A DNA stretch of 64,000 nt from Robiginitomaculum sp. (GCA_021776615.1 JAJFFO010000007.1:310001-374000); one strand, 5' to 3'; shown: positions 35,305 to 45,585, counted from the first letter of the stretch. Translations and numbers: made by a program. The notes: generated from the sequence alone by a model not told the origin.

Positions 35305-35688
35305 CTAATCCGCCATGCCCGGCATAAAGAAGGCATTGAGCTTATTGCCATCCAGATCGCGAAAATAACCGGCATAAAATCCGCTTTCGCCGCGTGGGCC
35401 AGCTGCGCCTTCGCACGTGCCGCCAAGTTCGAGGGCTTTGGCATATAGCTTATCGACCAAAGCGGTAGAATTGCACGCCAGCGCCAACATAGTGCCATTG
35501 CCGGCGGTGGCCTTGCCGCCATCATTAGGCTTGATAATACCAAGGCCGGCACCGCCGTTGCCAGCACTCCAGGCGATAAAGTTATCGTCTTCCATCATTC
35601 GTTTGCCACCAAGCTCAGCCAGCAAAGTGTCATAAAAGGCGGCCGCCTTGTCATACTGATTTGTCCCGACAGTTACGTATCCAATCAT
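35305..35688 (-). CDS. VOC (glyoxalase/bleomycin resistance) family protein
   Basis: About 127 residues with a single vicinal-oxygen-chelate domain: IGYVTVGTNQYDKAAAFYD at the N-terminus, GNGTMLALACNS in the middle and GFYAGYFRDLDGNKLNAFF near the C-terminus. The ATG at 35688 is preferred because GGAG lies 7 nt before it; the ATG at 35694 abuts the GGAG. It is a small cytoplasmic monocistronic gene. VOC proteins are too diverse to assign a substrate. Confidence 0.85.
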   Translation of the reverse strand: MIGYVTVGTNQYDKAAAFYDTLLAELGGKRMMEDDNFIAWSAGNGGAGLGIIKPNDGGKATAGNGTMLALACNSTALVDKLYAKALELGGTCEGAAGPRGESGFYAGYFRDLDGNKLNAFFMPGMAD

Positions 35689-35814
35689 TGTCATTCTCCG
35701 TTTTGAAATGCTTTGATGTTTTCGTTATGTTCCATTTACAGATAAAGCACAAGTCTTCAAAAATGCATAGCATCGGTTCAGAACTTAATCGTCAATAAGC
35801 CCCGCCACCTTTTA

Positions 35815-37176
35815 CTAATAGGCACCAAAGGTGAAAATCTTGTCCAAATCGCGGTCCCATTCGCCATGATAGCAATTCAGCAGCCGCTCCGCCGCGGTTA
35901 TGCCGGTGCGGCCAATCTCTTCCATATCCTGCAAAAACAGGCTTTCATTCTCACCATGGGCATTAAAGCGTTGGCGGCGTTTAAGCCCATTATGAGATAT
36001 CGCCAGCGCTTTATTGGCGATGGTATTCATACAAGTGTCGCGAAACTGCGCTTTTAAGCCCAATGTCGGGGCCATGCGGCGCAGACCTTCGCGCTCATAT
36101 ACATTCCAGTCTTTAACCAGCGACCAGGCTTCGTCCAGAGCATCCGAATCGTAGAAAATACCGGTCCAGAACGCGGAAAGGGCGCAAAGCCGCGACCATG
36201 GACCGCCATCGGCACCGCGCATTTCCAAAAACGTTTTCAGGCGCACTTCGGGAAAGATTGTCGACAAATGGTCTTCCCAGTCTTTCAAACTCGGCTTTTC
36301 GCCGGGCAGAATGTCGAGCTTGCCATCCATAAAGTCGCGAAAGCTTTTCCCCGAAACATCGAGATAACGCCCATCGCGCTTGATAAAGTACATCGGCACG
36401 TCGAGGGCATAATCAACATATTGCTCAAAGCCAAAACCTTGCTCAAACACGAAGGGCAACATGCCGGTACGGTCCGGGTCGGTATCGCCCCAAATATAGC
36501 CGCGATACGACAAAAACCCGTTCGGGCGGCCATCGGCAAATGGCGAATTGGCAAACAGTGCCGTGGCCACCGGCTGCAAGGCCAGACTAGTGCGAAATTT
36601 CTTGACCATGTCGGCCTCGGAAGAGAAATCCAGATTAACCTGCACCGTGCACGAGCGAAACATCATTTGGCGGCCAAGGCGGCCAACTTTTGGCATATAA
36701 TCGCGCATAATCTTATAGCGCGGTTTGGGCATAATCGGCGTGTCTTCAAGGCTCCATACCGGCGAAAACCCAAGACCCAAAAACCCCGCGCCCATTTCGT
36801 CGGCGACTTGTTTGACCTCGGTAAGGTGTAGATTCACTTCGGCGCAGGTTTCATGAATAGTGCCCAGTGGCGCACCCGACAATTCGAACTGTCCGCCCGG
36901 CTCCAACGTCACCGTTGCACCTTCGCGGCTTAGGCCAATAAGATAGCCTTCTTCAAGCTTGGGTTGCCAGCCAAAGCGTTGCAGGCCCTCCAGCATTTTG
37001 CGAATGCCCGGACCTTCGCCATCATAGGGCAAAGGCCCGTGATCAGCATGGCGAAAACCAAACTTTTCATGTTCGGTGCCAATGCGCCATTGGTCTGCTG
37101 GTTTGCACCCGGAGGCCATATAGTCGACCAGCGCCGTCTTGTTTTCCACCGGCGCTGTTTTATCCACGGCTGCCAT
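35815..37176 (-). CDS. gshA: Glutamate-cysteine ligase, plant/alphaproteobacterial type
   Basis: A 453-residue enzyme joining glutamate and cysteine in the first step of glutathione synthesis. Family motifs include [11 protein letters not shown] near residue 31, [19 protein letters not shown] near 86, [15 protein letters not shown] and GWxP-type [22 protein letters not shown] lies just before the ATG. Alphaproteobacteria commonly use this GCS2-like class rather than enterobacterial GshA. It follows rsmE on the same strand after about 160 bp. Confidence 0.93.
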   Translation of the reverse strand: MAAVDKTAPVENKTALVDYMASGCKPADQWRIGTEHEKFGFRHADHGPLPYDGEGPGIRKMLEGLQRFGWQPKLEEGYLIGLSREGATVTLEPGGQFELSGAPLGTIHETCAEVNLHLTEVKQVADEMGAGFLGLGFSPVWSLEDTPIMPKPRYKIMRDYMPKVGRLGRQMMFRSCTVQVNLDFSSEADMVKKFRTSLALQPVATALFANSPFADGRPNGFLSYRGYIWGDTDPDRTGMLPFVFEQGFGFEQYVDYALDVPMYFIKRDGRYLDVSGKSFRDFMDGKLDILPGEKPSLKDWEDHLSTIFPEVRLKTFLEMRGADGGPWSRLCALSAFWTGIFYDSDALDEAWSLVKDWNVYEREGLRRMAPTLGLKAQFRDTCMNTIANKALAISHNGLKRRQRFNAHGENESLFLQDMEEIGRTGITAAERLLNCYHGEWDRDLDKIFTFGAY

Positions 37177-37335
37177 ACAACCCCTCCGTAAGTACCCTAA
37201 GGGGATGACTTAAGAAGCAATGCCCGTGCCGACAAGTTACAAACTGGGAAAGTATGTAAATAACCACATTTATTTTCAGACTTTTTGAACCGAACCGTGA
37301 TCGTTCTTTGAATACTAATCGTTCTAATAACAATT

Positions 37336-38106
37336 TCACCAATCGCCGCACACGGATTGCCACACACTCATGGCCGCCACAGCGGCGGTGTCAGCGCGCA
37401 AAATCCGTGGCCCCAGCGTCACCGCGCGCACGCCGCGCAGTTGGCGCAAAGCATCGCGCTCCTGCGGCGCAAACCCGCCTTCCGGGCCGATGAGAATTGC
37501 GCTTTTGGCCAAAACGTCCGGCGCTTCGCGTTTAAGGTCTTGCAAGCATTGGCGCAGCGGCGACACCTGACTTTCCTTATTTTCCCCTGCCCCGGCCCCC
37601 TCTTCATCACAAAAGAATAACAGGCGGTTTTCGTCCCAATCTTTCAACACATTTTCCAGTGGCGCGTGGGGCAATATTGTCGGTAAATCCAGCCGCTCAG
37701 TCTGTTCCGCCGCCTCGCGGCTAATCAAGGCCATGCGTTCATCGCGCAAGGGTTTGGCAATGGTGCGCATGGTGATTACTGGCTGCACGGTGCGGGCACC
37801 CAATTCGGTGGCTTTTTCAATAATAAATTCGCTACGGGCTTTTTTTACCGGCGCAAACAGCAGAAATAAATCCGGCACACCGACCATTGGCCTTGATTGG
37901 CTGGTGACGCGCAATTGTGCGGTTTTGCGTTCCGCGCTTTCAATATGCGCCAGCCATTCACCATCGCGGCCATTAAACAGGCGCAAAGCATCGCCCACGC
38001 GGCGGCGCATAACATTTTGCACATAATGCGACGCCTCGCGGTCCAGTATCAGTTTCTGGTCAGCGCACAAGGCATCTTCAACAAAAAGGCGAGGCGGAGC
38101 TTTCAT
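37336..38106 (-). CDS. rsmE: 16S rRNA (uracil1498-N3)-methyltransferase
   Basis: About 256 residues. RsmE features are the N-terminal PUA-like part (RLFVEDAL, HYVQNVMRRRVGDALRLFNG) and the SPOUT domain with KKARSEFIIEKATELGARTVQPV, LIGPEGGFAPQERD and the knot end VTLGPRILRADTAAVAAM. It methylates U1498 of 16S rRNA. The start is probably ATG 38106 with AGGTGA upstream; a TTG at 38112 is possible. It diverges from ubiA with 78 bp between the two starts. Confidence 0.93.
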   Translation of the reverse strand: MKAPPRLFVEDALCADQKLILDREASHYVQNVMRRRVGDALRLFNGRDGEWLAHIESAERKTAQLRVTSQSRPMVGVPDLFLLFAPVKKARSEFIIEKATELGARTVQPVITMRTIAKPLRDERMALISREAAEQTERLDLPTILPHAPLENVLKDWDENRLLFFCDEEGAGAGENKESQVSPLRQCLQDLKREAPDVLAKSAILIGPEGGFAPQERDALRQLRGVRAVTLGPRILRADTAAVAAMSVWQSVCGDW

Positions 38107-38184
38107 AGGCAAAAGTCACCTTAATGCGGCGCAAACGTCAAGAGCCGCTTGACGTGATGCCCGCAATTGAGTGCACTTGGGCGC

Positions 38185-39153
38185 ATGGACCCGAACACTA
38201 TAGCTGATGCCCTGCCCAAAAGCTGGGTTGATACTCATGCGCCGCCAAGCCTGCGCCCGTATTTGCGTCTGGCGCGCTATGACCGCCCTATCGGGTTTTA
38301 CCTGCTGGTAATTCCATGCTGGGCGGGCATGGCGCTGGCCCATTTGACCCGGCCATGGTCCGCGTCTGATGCGGTATTGGCCGCCGGTTTTTTTGTTGGG
38401 GCCTTGGCCATGCGCGGGGCCGGTTGCACCTATAATGATATTGTTGATCGCGATCTGGACGCCCAAGTTGCCCGCACGGCAAAACGCCCCATTGCCTCCG
38501 GGGCAATCAGCGTAAAATCAGCCATGCTCTTTGTGTTGGCACAATGCCTTGTCGGCCTGTTGGTGTTATTATTATTGCCGCCTTTGGCGCGGATGGTGGC
38601 TTTGGCCTCCATCCCGCTCATTGTGGCGTATCCGTTTATGAAACGCATCACCTTCTGGCCGCAGGCCTGGCTTGGGTTGACGTTTAATTGGGGGGTGCTG
38701 GTTGGCTATGTGGCCATTGCCGGGGCGATCACCACGCCGTTATTATTAGCCTATGCGGGCCTGTTTTTCTGGACGTTGGGCTATGACACCATTTACGCTC
38801 ATCAGGACAAGGAGGATGACGCGCTGATCGGCGTCAAATCCACCGCACGGCTTTTTGGCACGCGCACCAAAACTGCATTATTTATGATTTATGGTGCGTG
38901 TCTGATCTTGCTGGCCTATGCGGGAATTTTGGAGGCCGGGGAGCTGGCGTCGGCGGATCGCGCTATCATTTTATCCGGCTGGCTGCCGGTGATTTTTTTC
39001 GCTTTTTTCTTGTCTGATCAGGTCAATAAGACCGATTTCAATGATAGCGATTCCTGCCTGAAAGCCTTCAAGCAAAACAAGTTGGCCGGCATAAGCTATG
39101 TAGCCGTTTTGGCCGCCGCCCCTTCTGTTTTGCGCTGGGTGGAAACATTTTAA
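38185..39153 (+). CDS. ubiA: 4-hydroxybenzoate polyprenyltransferase
   Basis: 322 residues from ATG 38185; a TTG at 38167 is also open. This is an integral membrane UbiA prenyltransferase with about eight TM segments and both aspartate-rich prenyl-diphosphate sites: NDIVDRDLDAQV (about 91-102) and DTIYAHQDKEDD (about 200-211). It attaches the polyprenyl tail to 4-hydroxybenzoate in ubiquinone synthesis. Its TAA stop shares an A with the ATG of the glycosylase gene. Confidence 0.94.
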   Translation: MDPNTIADALPKSWVDTHAPPSLRPYLRLARYDRPIGFYLLVIPCWAGMALAHLTRPWSASDAVLAAGFFVGALAMRGAGCTYNDIVDRDLDAQVARTAKRPIASGAISVKSAMLFVLAQCLVGLLVLLLLPPLARMVALASIPLIVAYPFMKRITFWPQAWLGLTFNWGVLVGYVAIAGAITTPLLLAYAGLFFWTLGYDTIYAHQDKEDDALIGVKSTARLFGTRTKTALFMIYGACLILLAYAGILEAGELASADRAIILSGWLPVIFFAFFLSDQVNKTDFNDSDSCLKAFKQNKLAGISYVAVLAAAPSVLRWVETF

Positions 39154-39767
39154 TGGCGCCTAATCCGGCAAAACCCCATCTATCCACCGATCCGGTGATG
39201 GCGGCATTGATTGCCCGCCATGGTCCCTGCCCGCTCACCCATAATCCCGATGTCAGCCCCTATCGCGCTTTGGTGCGCACGATTGTTTATCAGCAAATTT
39301 CCGGCGCGGCGGCCAATGCCATTATGGCAAGGTTTTTGGGCGTGTTTGACAGCGACTTCCCCGCGCCCGAAGCCTTGGCAATCAAACCATGGGAAGAATT
39401 GCGCGCCGTCGGCCTGTCGCGCAATAAGGCCATGGCGGTGATCGACGTAGCGGCAAAAACCCTCGACGGCACCGTACCGGCCCAAGACGCCCTGCACGCG
39501 CTCGAAGACGAAGCGGTGATTGAACGACTGATACAGGTGCGCGGCGTTGGCCGCTGGACTGCCGAAATGTTTTTAATGTCCACCCTTGGACGGCCAGATA
39601 TATTGCCGCTGAACGATATTGGCCTGCTAAACGGTGCCAAAATTGCCTATGAATTGGCTGAACGCCCCGACGCGAAAGCCTTTACCCAGCTTGGGGAAAG
39701 ATGGCGGCCATGGCGCTCCCATGCCTGCTGGTATTTGTGGCAAGCTGCCGACACCAAATTGCCATGA
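39153..39767 (+). CDS. DNA-3-methyladenine glycosylase II-like HhH-GPD protein
   Basis: A 204-residue base-excision repair glycosylase of the AlkA class. It has the conserved VYQQISGAAANAIMARFL (about 44-61), a helix-hairpin-helix LIQVRGVGRWTAEMFLM, and the catalytic Asp loop GRPDILPLNDIG, then WRPWRSHACWYLW. It lacks the N-terminal domain of E. coli AlkA, as small bacterial forms do. It would remove alkylated purines. It is translationally coupled to ubiA. Confidence 0.9.
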   Translation: MAPNPAKPHLSTDPVMAALIARHGPCPLTHNPDVSPYRALVRTIVYQQISGAAANAIMARFLGVFDSDFPAPEALAIKPWEELRAVGLSRNKAMAVIDVAAKTLDGTVPAQDALHALEDEAVIERLIQVRGVGRWTAEMFLMSTLGRPDILPLNDIGLLNGAKIAYELAERPDAKAFTQLGERWRPWRSHACWYLWQAADTKLP

Positions 39768-39803
39768 GCATGACCTCAGGGTTTGGGTTTAACCGGCCCG
39801 AGT

Positions 39804-41501
39804 TTAACCAATAGCCAATAATGCCCGCGCCGCGCCGCGCGCCTCGTCAGAAATGTCTGCCCCGGCCAACATGCGAGCAATTTCTTCGCAGCGCTGATCT
39901 TCATCAAGGCGCGATAATCCGGTGGTCGTAACCTTGCCATTCTCGTGTTTTTCAACGCGAAATTGCTGATCAGCGCGGGCCGCCACTTGCGGGCTGTGGG
40001 TGACCACCAAAACCTGCGCCCCGTGCGATAAATCCGCCAAGCGCCGCCCGACCGCATCGGCCACCGCGCCGCCAACGCCTTGATCAATCTCATCAAAAAT
40101 CATGGCTGCCGGACCATCCTTGGCGGCCAGCGACGCCTTCAGCGCCAATGAAAACCGCGACAGCTCGCCGCCAGACGCAATATCGCCAAGCGGGCCAAAT
40201 GGGGTGCCCGGATTGGTCGACACTTCAAAATGAATTTGGTCGCCGCCCTGCGGGCCACAGCGCTCGGGCGCCAACATGGTTTGCTGCACCGCAAAGCGCG
40301 CTTTTTCCATCTTTAACGGGGCCAGTTCGACCAGCAATGCCTTGGTCAACTTTCTGCCAGCAGCGGCGCGCTTATCGGCCAGCTTCTTGGCGGCCGTGTT
40401 ATAATTTTGTTGGGCTTCTTTAAGGGCAATGCCTGCCGCCGTCTCTTCACCAGCAAGATTGTGAACATTTTCCAATTGGCCGGTAAGTTCAGCGCGCAAT
40501 TCTGCCAGACCATCAACCTCAATATTGTGTTTGCGTGCCGCCGCCCGCAAAGCGAATAGGCGCTCCTCAGCCTGCTCCATACGTTCGGGCTGAATATCCA
40601 AAGCATGGCCAGCATCGTCCAAAGCGGACCCCGCCTCCTGCATTTCAATCAAGGCGCGTTCCAGCGCCCCGGCACCGCGGGTTAAAGGCGCAAACACCGC
40701 CTCGGCAGCGGCGTCAGCGGGCAAATGATCAAGCGCCTGTTCCAGCGCCCCCAAAGCGGCGGCAAGGCGCGGCTCCAACCCTTGGTCCTCGTGCAAAACC
40801 GCGCGCGCAGCCTCTACTTTTTCCGCCAGTTTATGAGCCTGCATTAAAAACGCGCGCTCGGCGGCCAGGCTTTCCTCTTCGCCAATTGTTGGGTCCAGCC
40901 GATTTAATTCTTCCAAAGAGGCACTAACGAATTCGCTCTGCTCATCGGCGTTTTCGCGGCGCTTTACACTTTCTTCCAAATGCACACGCGCCGCGCTCAA
41001 AGCGCGCCATTTTTTGCCCAACGCTTCCACGTCCTTGTGCAATTTGCCGTATTCGTCCAATAGCGGTCGGTGATTGGCCGCATTCATCAACCCCTGACCA
41101 TCATGTTGCCCATGAATTTCCAGCACGCCGGCGCCCAAATCTTGCAATAATTTAGCCGAAACCGGCTGATCATTAACAAATGCGCGGCTGCGGCCATCAG
41201 CACCTAGCTGGCGGCGCAGAACCAAATCCTCTTGTGCATCCCAGTCAATACCGGCCTCGCCCAAAAGGGCTTTGGCACCATGTTCCGTCGGCAGGGTGAA
41301 TACCGCGCAAACACTGGCCTGTTCCGCCCCGGCCCGCACCAAGCCCTTGGCCCCGCGATTACCCAGCGCCAAGCCCAAAGCGTCAAGAATGATGGATTTT
41401 CCAGCCCCGGTTTCGCCGGTGAACGCGGTTAAACCGGGACCAAAGCTAACGTCAAGCCGGTCGATCAGAACAACATTTCGAATCGAAAGTGCGTTCAGCA
41501 T
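39804..41501 (-). CDS. recN: DNA repair protein RecN
   Basis: A 565-residue SMC-like ATPase. Walker A is GETGAGKSIILDALGLALG (about 30-48); a long coiled-coil region occupies about 150-370, and the ABC signature and Walker B are SGGELSRFSLALK and AMIFDEIDQGVGG. It acts in double-strand break repair. It is the last gene of the lpxC-bamD-recN string, 18 bp after bamD. No LexA box could be recognised in front. Confidence 0.95.
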   Translation of the reverse strand: MLNALSIRNVVLIDRLDVSFGPGLTAFTGETGAGKSIILDALGLALGNRGAKGLVRAGAEQASVCAVFTLPTEHGAKALLGEAGIDWDAQEDLVLRRQLGADGRSRAFVNDQPVSAKLLQDLGAGVLEIHGQHDGQGLMNAANHRPLLDEYGKLHKDVEALGKKWRALSAARVHLEESVKRRENADEQSEFVSASLEELNRLDPTIGEEESLAAERAFLMQAHKLAEKVEAARAVLHEDQGLEPRLAAALGALEQALDHLPADAAAEAVFAPLTRGAGALERALIEMQEAGSALDDAGHALDIQPERMEQAEERLFALRAAARKHNIEVDGLAELRAELTGQLENVHNLAGEETAAGIALKEAQQNYNTAAKKLADKRAAAGRKLTKALLVELAPLKMEKARFAVQQTMLAPERCGPQGGDQIHFEVSTNPGTPFGPLGDIASGGELSRFSLALKASLAAKDGPAAMIFDEIDQGVGGAVADAVGRRLADLSHGAQVLVVTHSPQVAARADQQFRVEKHENGKVTTTGLSRLDEDQRCEEIARMLAGADISDEARGAARALLAIG

Positions 41502-41518
41502 GATTGCCTACGAATGCG

Positions 41519-42346
41519 TTAGAACAAACGCTTCAAAAGGGAGCGTTTTTTTGGTTTTTTTTCTTCATCGGACGTGCCGACGGCATCCGCTGCGCCATAT
41601 TGCGCCAACAGCTTATAGCTGTCTTCATACCAGTCCGTGCCCGGGTAATTATAGCCCAGGACAGCGGCGACTTGCACCGCTTCGGCCATAATGCCCATGC
41701 CCACATAGGCTTCGACAAGTCGGTGCAAAGCCTCGGGCGCATGGCTGGTAGTCTGATACTCATCTACGACATGCTGAAACCGCGAAATGGCGGCCAGATT
41801 ATACCCACGGCGCAAATACCAACGGCCAACGGTCATATCCTTGCCGGCGAGCTGGTCCAAAGTCAGGTCGATTTTTAGCTGCGCATCGCGTGCATATTCG
41901 CTGGTCGGGAAACGCCGGATTACCTGACGCAAGGCGGCCAAGGCCTGCGCGGTTTCCGATTGGTCACGACCAACGTCTGAAATTTGTTCGAAATGGCAAA
42001 TGCCGATGAGATAATAGGCGTAGGGCGCACTGCGCGATCCGGGGTGCAAGGCGACAAAGCGTTGCGCGGCATTAATCGCATCAGAATATTTATTGGCCTC
42101 ATAGCTGGCATAAGCCGCCATCAGCATAGAGCGGCGCGCCCATTCAGAATAAGGGTGTTGGCGCTCGACCTCGTCAAATAACAAGCCCGCATTTTGCCAG
42201 TCGCGCTTGCCAAGCTTGTCATAGCCTTCAAGGTAAATTTTCTCGGCCGGGCGTTCAACATAAGCAAGGCGTTTACGCCCGCTACTGCCGCAGCCAACCA
42301 GCAAAAGCGATGATAGGAGAAAGAGAACAAAAAATGGTTTTGACAT
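41519..42346 (-). CDS. bamD: Outer membrane assembly lipoprotein BamD
   Basis: 275 residues from the ATG at 42346; the frame is open to 42694 but the upstream part has no family features. A lipoprotein signal ends LLLVGC (C19). TPR-like repeats follow: IYLEGYDKLGKRDWQNAGLLFDEVERQHPYSEWA, split over two helices, then SAPYAYYLIGICHFEQI and VIRRFPTSEYARDA. The C-terminus is basic (KKPKKRSLLKRLF). It belongs to the BAM complex that inserts outer membrane beta-barrels. Confidence 0.94.
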   Translation of the reverse strand: MSKPFFVLFLLSSLLLVGCGSSGRKRLAYVERPAEKIYLEGYDKLGKRDWQNAGLLFDEVERQHPYSEWARRSMLMAAYASYEANKYSDAINAAQRFVALHPGSRSAPYAYYLIGICHFEQISDVGRDQSETAQALAALRQVIRRFPTSEYARDAQLKIDLTLDQLAGKDMTVGRWYLRRGYNLAAISRFQHVVDEYQTTSHAPEALHRLVEAYVGMGIMAEAVQVAAVLGYNYPGTDWYEDSYKLLAQYGAADAVGTSDEEKKPKKRSLLKRLF

Positions 42347-42425
42347 GATCAATACAAACTTCTGTGAGTCAGAACTCCCTGTGTAGCCTGAACTGCGGCG
42401 CGGGTGAAGCACCAAGCGTGAACAA

Positions 42426-43355
42426 TCACACCCTTGAAACTTTGCCATCATCCGCCAACACCGACCATCGCCATGAACTACCATCACCCAAAACCTTGCG
42501 TAATAGTGCATTATTAAGTTTATGCCCGGCGCAATGAGAAGTGAAACACCCCAGAATCGGTGCGCCGACCAAGGCAAGGTCGCCCAGAATATCGACAATT
42601 TTATGGCGGACAAACTCATCGGCAAAGCGTAAGCCGCCTTGATTTTGCAAATTCTGCCCGTCAACGACCAGGCAATTGTCCAAACTGCCGCCAAGGGCTA
42701 GGCCAGCTTGATGCAAGGCGTCGACCTCGTGCGCCTGGCCAAAGGTGCGCGCCGGGGCGATAGTTTCGATAAAACTGCGGGCGTTCAGATCAAACTTATA
42801 GCTTTGCTGGCCTATCAGCGTGTCCGGATAGTCAATAGTGGCGCTAATATGCAGGCCAGCACCGGGCCCAAGCCGCACGGTTTTGCCGCCCTCGCTAATC
42901 TCTATGGGCTTGCAAATCTCCATATAGCGGCGCGGCACCTCTTGGCGCTGCAAACCCGTTTGGGCGATGCGGTCACAAAACGGCAAGGCGCTGCCGTCCA
43001 TTGCCGGAATTTCCGGCCCGCTGACCTCAATGCGGGCATTATCCACACCGCAGGCGCAAAGAGCTGCCAATAAATGCTCGATCGTGGAAATTGTGTTTTG
43101 GTGGGCATCCACAATCGTGGTGCCGCGATCCAGACGGTGCACGGCGTCCGGGCGCAGCACGATATCGGCCGCTTTGCCGTTGAGATCAGTGCGAACGAAT
43201 ACCAGCCCGCTATTTGGCGGTGCCGGGTGCAGGCTCAGCCCCGCCATTTTGCCCGTATGCAGGCCGACACCCTTGGCGGTTAAAGAACCACCAAGGGTGT
43301 GTTGCCAGACCGGCAACCGAGAAAATGGAAATGCGTCACTCACCTTTGAACCCAT
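42426..43355 (-). CDS. lpxC: UDP-3-O-acyl-N-acetylglucosamine deacetylase
   Basis: A 309-residue zinc deacetylase performing the committed step of lipid A synthesis. Zinc and catalytic motifs are TIEHLLAAL (about 90-98), and RHKIVDILGDLALVG followed by GHKLN near the C-terminus. LTAKGVGLHTGK at the N-terminus is typical. It indicates a Gram-negative LPS-making envelope. It heads the lpxC-bamD-recN minus-strand string. In many alphaproteobacteria ftsZ precedes it, but here an M3 peptidase gene does. Confidence 0.95.
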   Translation of the reverse strand: MGSKVSDAFPFSRLPVWQHTLGGSLTAKGVGLHTGKMAGLSLHPAPPNSGLVFVRTDLNGKAADIVLRPDAVHRLDRGTTIVDAHQNTISTIEHLLAALCACGVDNARIEVSGPEIPAMDGSALPFCDRIAQTGLQRQEVPRRYMEICKPIEISEGGKTVRLGPGAGLHISATIDYPDTLIGQQSYKFDLNARSFIETIAPARTFGQAHEVDALHQAGLALGGSLDNCLVVDGQNLQNQGGLRFADEFVRHKIVDILGDLALVGAPILGCFTSHCAGHKLNNALLRKVLGDGSSWRWSVLADDGKVSRV

Positions 43356-43395
43356 ACAGGCGCTGGCGGCGATAGACTAGTCCAGACCTTAGGCC

Positions 43396-45585
43396 CTATT
43401 CCTCGCCATCTTGGGTGGTTACGGGAAAACCGCGATCGCGCATTAATGCTTCGATACGCGCATCTCGCCCTCTAAACGCCCGGTAGGCGTCCGCCGGATC
43501 GACCGCATTGCGCACCGCGAACAAATTATCCACCAGTTTTTTGGCGATATCCTTGTCATAAAAACCACCGGGGGCTTCGGCAAATGCCTCTGCCGCATCC
43601 GCGGTGAGCACATCGGCCCACATATAGCCGTAATAACCGGCCGAATAGCCTTCGCCCGAGAAGATATGGCCAAAATGCGGGCTGCGATGGCGCATCGGGA
43701 TTTCACGCGGTGCCTTTAGCGCGATCATGTTTTCGCGTTCAAAAGCATCCGGGTCGATGCCGGCCGGGTCGCTAGTATGATAACGCATATCCATCAAAGC
43801 CGAGGCCAAATATTCCGTGGTCGAGAATCCCTGATTAAACGTCGCCGCCGCCTTGATTTTGGCAACCAATGCCGCCGGGATAGGCTCGCCGGTTTCATGG
43901 TGCACCAGATAATTGTTGATCACTTCATCGGTCGACAACCAGCGTTCCAGCAATTGCGACTGAAACTCGGTATAATCGCGCACACCGCCATTGAGCGTCG
44001 GGTAATCCACCTTGGACGAGAAGAAATGCAATGCATGGCCAAATTCGTGGAAAAACGTCTGCGCATCATCCCACGAGACCAATACCGGCTCGCCGGGCGC
44101 GCCCTTGATAAAGTTGGAATTGTTTGAGCCCAACACCGTCAGCTTGCCGTCAAAGTTTTCATAGCTGCGATAGGTGGTCGCCCATGCGCCGGAGCGTTTG
44201 CCGGGACGGGCGAAGGGGTCGAGATACCAAAGACCGATATGTTCGCCATTGGCCTTATTGGTCACTTCCCAAACTTTCACATCTTCATGGAAAACCGGAA
44301 CCTGGCCTTCGGGCACCGGTGCGAAATTAAAGCCAAACAATTCGCCAGCGACGAAGAACATGGCTTCGCGCAATTTATCGAGTTGCAAATATTGCTTCAC
44401 TTCGTCGGAATCGAGGTCATATTTGCTCTTGCGGACTTTCTCCGCATAGAAGCGATAATCCCATGGCTCGATAGTAATGCCCGCGCCTTCGGCGTCCGCA
44501 ATCGCCTGCATGTCGGCCACTTCTTCTTCAACCCGGGCCAATGCTGCGGGCCATACAGCTTCCATCAATTCCAGCGCCCGCGCCGGGGTTTTGGCCATCC
44601 GGTTTTCCAGGCGCCACGAAGCATAATTTTCATAGCCGAGCAGTTTTACCCGCTCATCGCGCAATTTGAGGATTTCGGCAATAATCGCATTATTGTCCTT
44701 ATCGTCCGCATTATCACCACGGCTATAATAGGTTTCCCATACTTTTTGCCGCAAATCGCGCTCGGTGGAATAAGTCAAAAATGGCGACATGGACGAGCGC
44801 GTGTTGGTGATCGCATGCGAGCCTTCATGGCCGCGCGATGTCGCCCCGGCAGCCGCAGACTGCACGAAGCTGGCGGGCAAGCCACGAATTTGTTCCTCGT
44901 CCAGATACAGCACATAGCCTTCTTCGTCGGCCAGAACATTATTGCCAAATTTGGTGTGCAAGCCGGCAAGCTCTTGATTGATAGCGGCATAACGCGCTTT
45001 ATCTGCCTCATTCAAGGTCGCGCCATTGCGGGCAAAGCCATCATAGGTTAATTGCACGACGCGCTGTTGATCCGGGCGCAAACTGGCCATTTCTTCGCCT
45101 TCAAAGACCGCTTTAACGCGGGCAAAGAGGGCAGCATTTTGGGTGATTTTCGAGCTGAATTCCGAAAGTTTCGGTGCCATTTCGCCCTGAATAGCGCGAA
45201 ATTCCGGCGATGATCTGTTGGAACTCCAAATCCCCCAATAGGTAAATACCCGGCCCAGATCGCGGCCCGAACGCTCCATAGCGACGATGGTGTTTTCAAA
45301 AGTCGGCGCATCGGGATTATTGGCAATCGCGTCAATTTCTTCAAGGTTTTTGGCCATGCCGATTTCAAGCGCAGGCTTCAAGGCCGCCAGATCCGCTTTA
45401 TCAAACGCCGGCACGCCGCCATAAGGGCCAGTCCATTCGGCCAGCAAAATATTGTCCGTCATAACGGCTTCGTGCTTCGCGTCATCAGTATTCGCCGCTT
45501 GCTCGGACGGTGCCTGCGGCCCATTGCAGGCGGCGGCGAGAATGAGTGTGGAAATAGCGGCCCCGGAAAGAAATAGCTTGCGCAT
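43396..45585 (-). CDS. M3 family zinc metallopeptidase lipoprotein (dipeptidyl carboxypeptidase-like)
   Basis: A 729-residue exported peptidase. The lipoprotein signal ends ILAAAC (about C20). The catalytic zinc motif is FFHEFGHALHFF (about 503-514), the HExxH of thimet-oligopeptidase/Dcp enzymes, with the third ligand in the following helix region. RSGAWATTYRSYENF and SAGYYGYMWADVL are further Dcp features. It would degrade oligopeptides in the periplasm. Confidence 0.92.
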   Translation of the reverse strand: MRKLFLSGAAISTLILAAACNGPQAPSEQAANTDDAKHEAVMTDNILLAEWTGPYGGVPAFDKADLAALKPALEIGMAKNLEEIDAIANNPDAPTFENTIVAMERSGRDLGRVFTYWGIWSSNRSSPEFRAIQGEMAPKLSEFSSKITQNAALFARVKAVFEGEEMASLRPDQQRVVQLTYDGFARNGATLNEADKARYAAINQELAGLHTKFGNNVLADEEGYVLYLDEEQIRGLPASFVQSAAAGATSRGHEGSHAITNTRSSMSPFLTYSTERDLRQKVWETYYSRGDNADDKDNNAIIAEILKLRDERVKLLGYENYASWRLENRMAKTPARALELMEAVWPAALARVEEEVADMQAIADAEGAGITIEPWDYRFYAEKVRKSKYDLDSDEVKQYLQLDKLREAMFFVAGELFGFNFAPVPEGQVPVFHEDVKVWEVTNKANGEHIGLWYLDPFARPGKRSGAWATTYRSYENFDGKLTVLGSNNSNFIKGAPGEPVLVSWDDAQTFFHEFGHALHFFSSKVDYPTLNGGVRDYTEFQSQLLERWLSTDEVINNYLVHHETGEPIPAALVAKIKAAATFNQGFSTTEYLASALMDMRYHTSDPAGIDPDAFERENMIALKAPREIPMRHRSPHFGHIFSGEGYSAGYYGYMWADVLTADAAEAFAEAPGGFYDKDIAKKLVDNLFAVRNAVDPADAYRAFRGRDARIEALMRDRGFPVTTQDGEE

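Noticed and set aside
39786-39812. Two TTTAACC motifs resembling CtrA half-sites
   Set aside because: The spacing is 11 rather than 7 and the site lies past the recN stop between convergent genes, not at a promoter.
42347-42694. N-terminal extension of bamD
   Set aside because: The extra 116 codons overlap the lpxC 3' end and precede a clear lipoprotein signal, so the ATG at 42346 is the better start.
44239-45051. 270-codon plus-strand frame
   Set aside because: It is antisense to the M3 peptidase gene, which carries HEFGH and a lipobox; the product has no recognisable domain.
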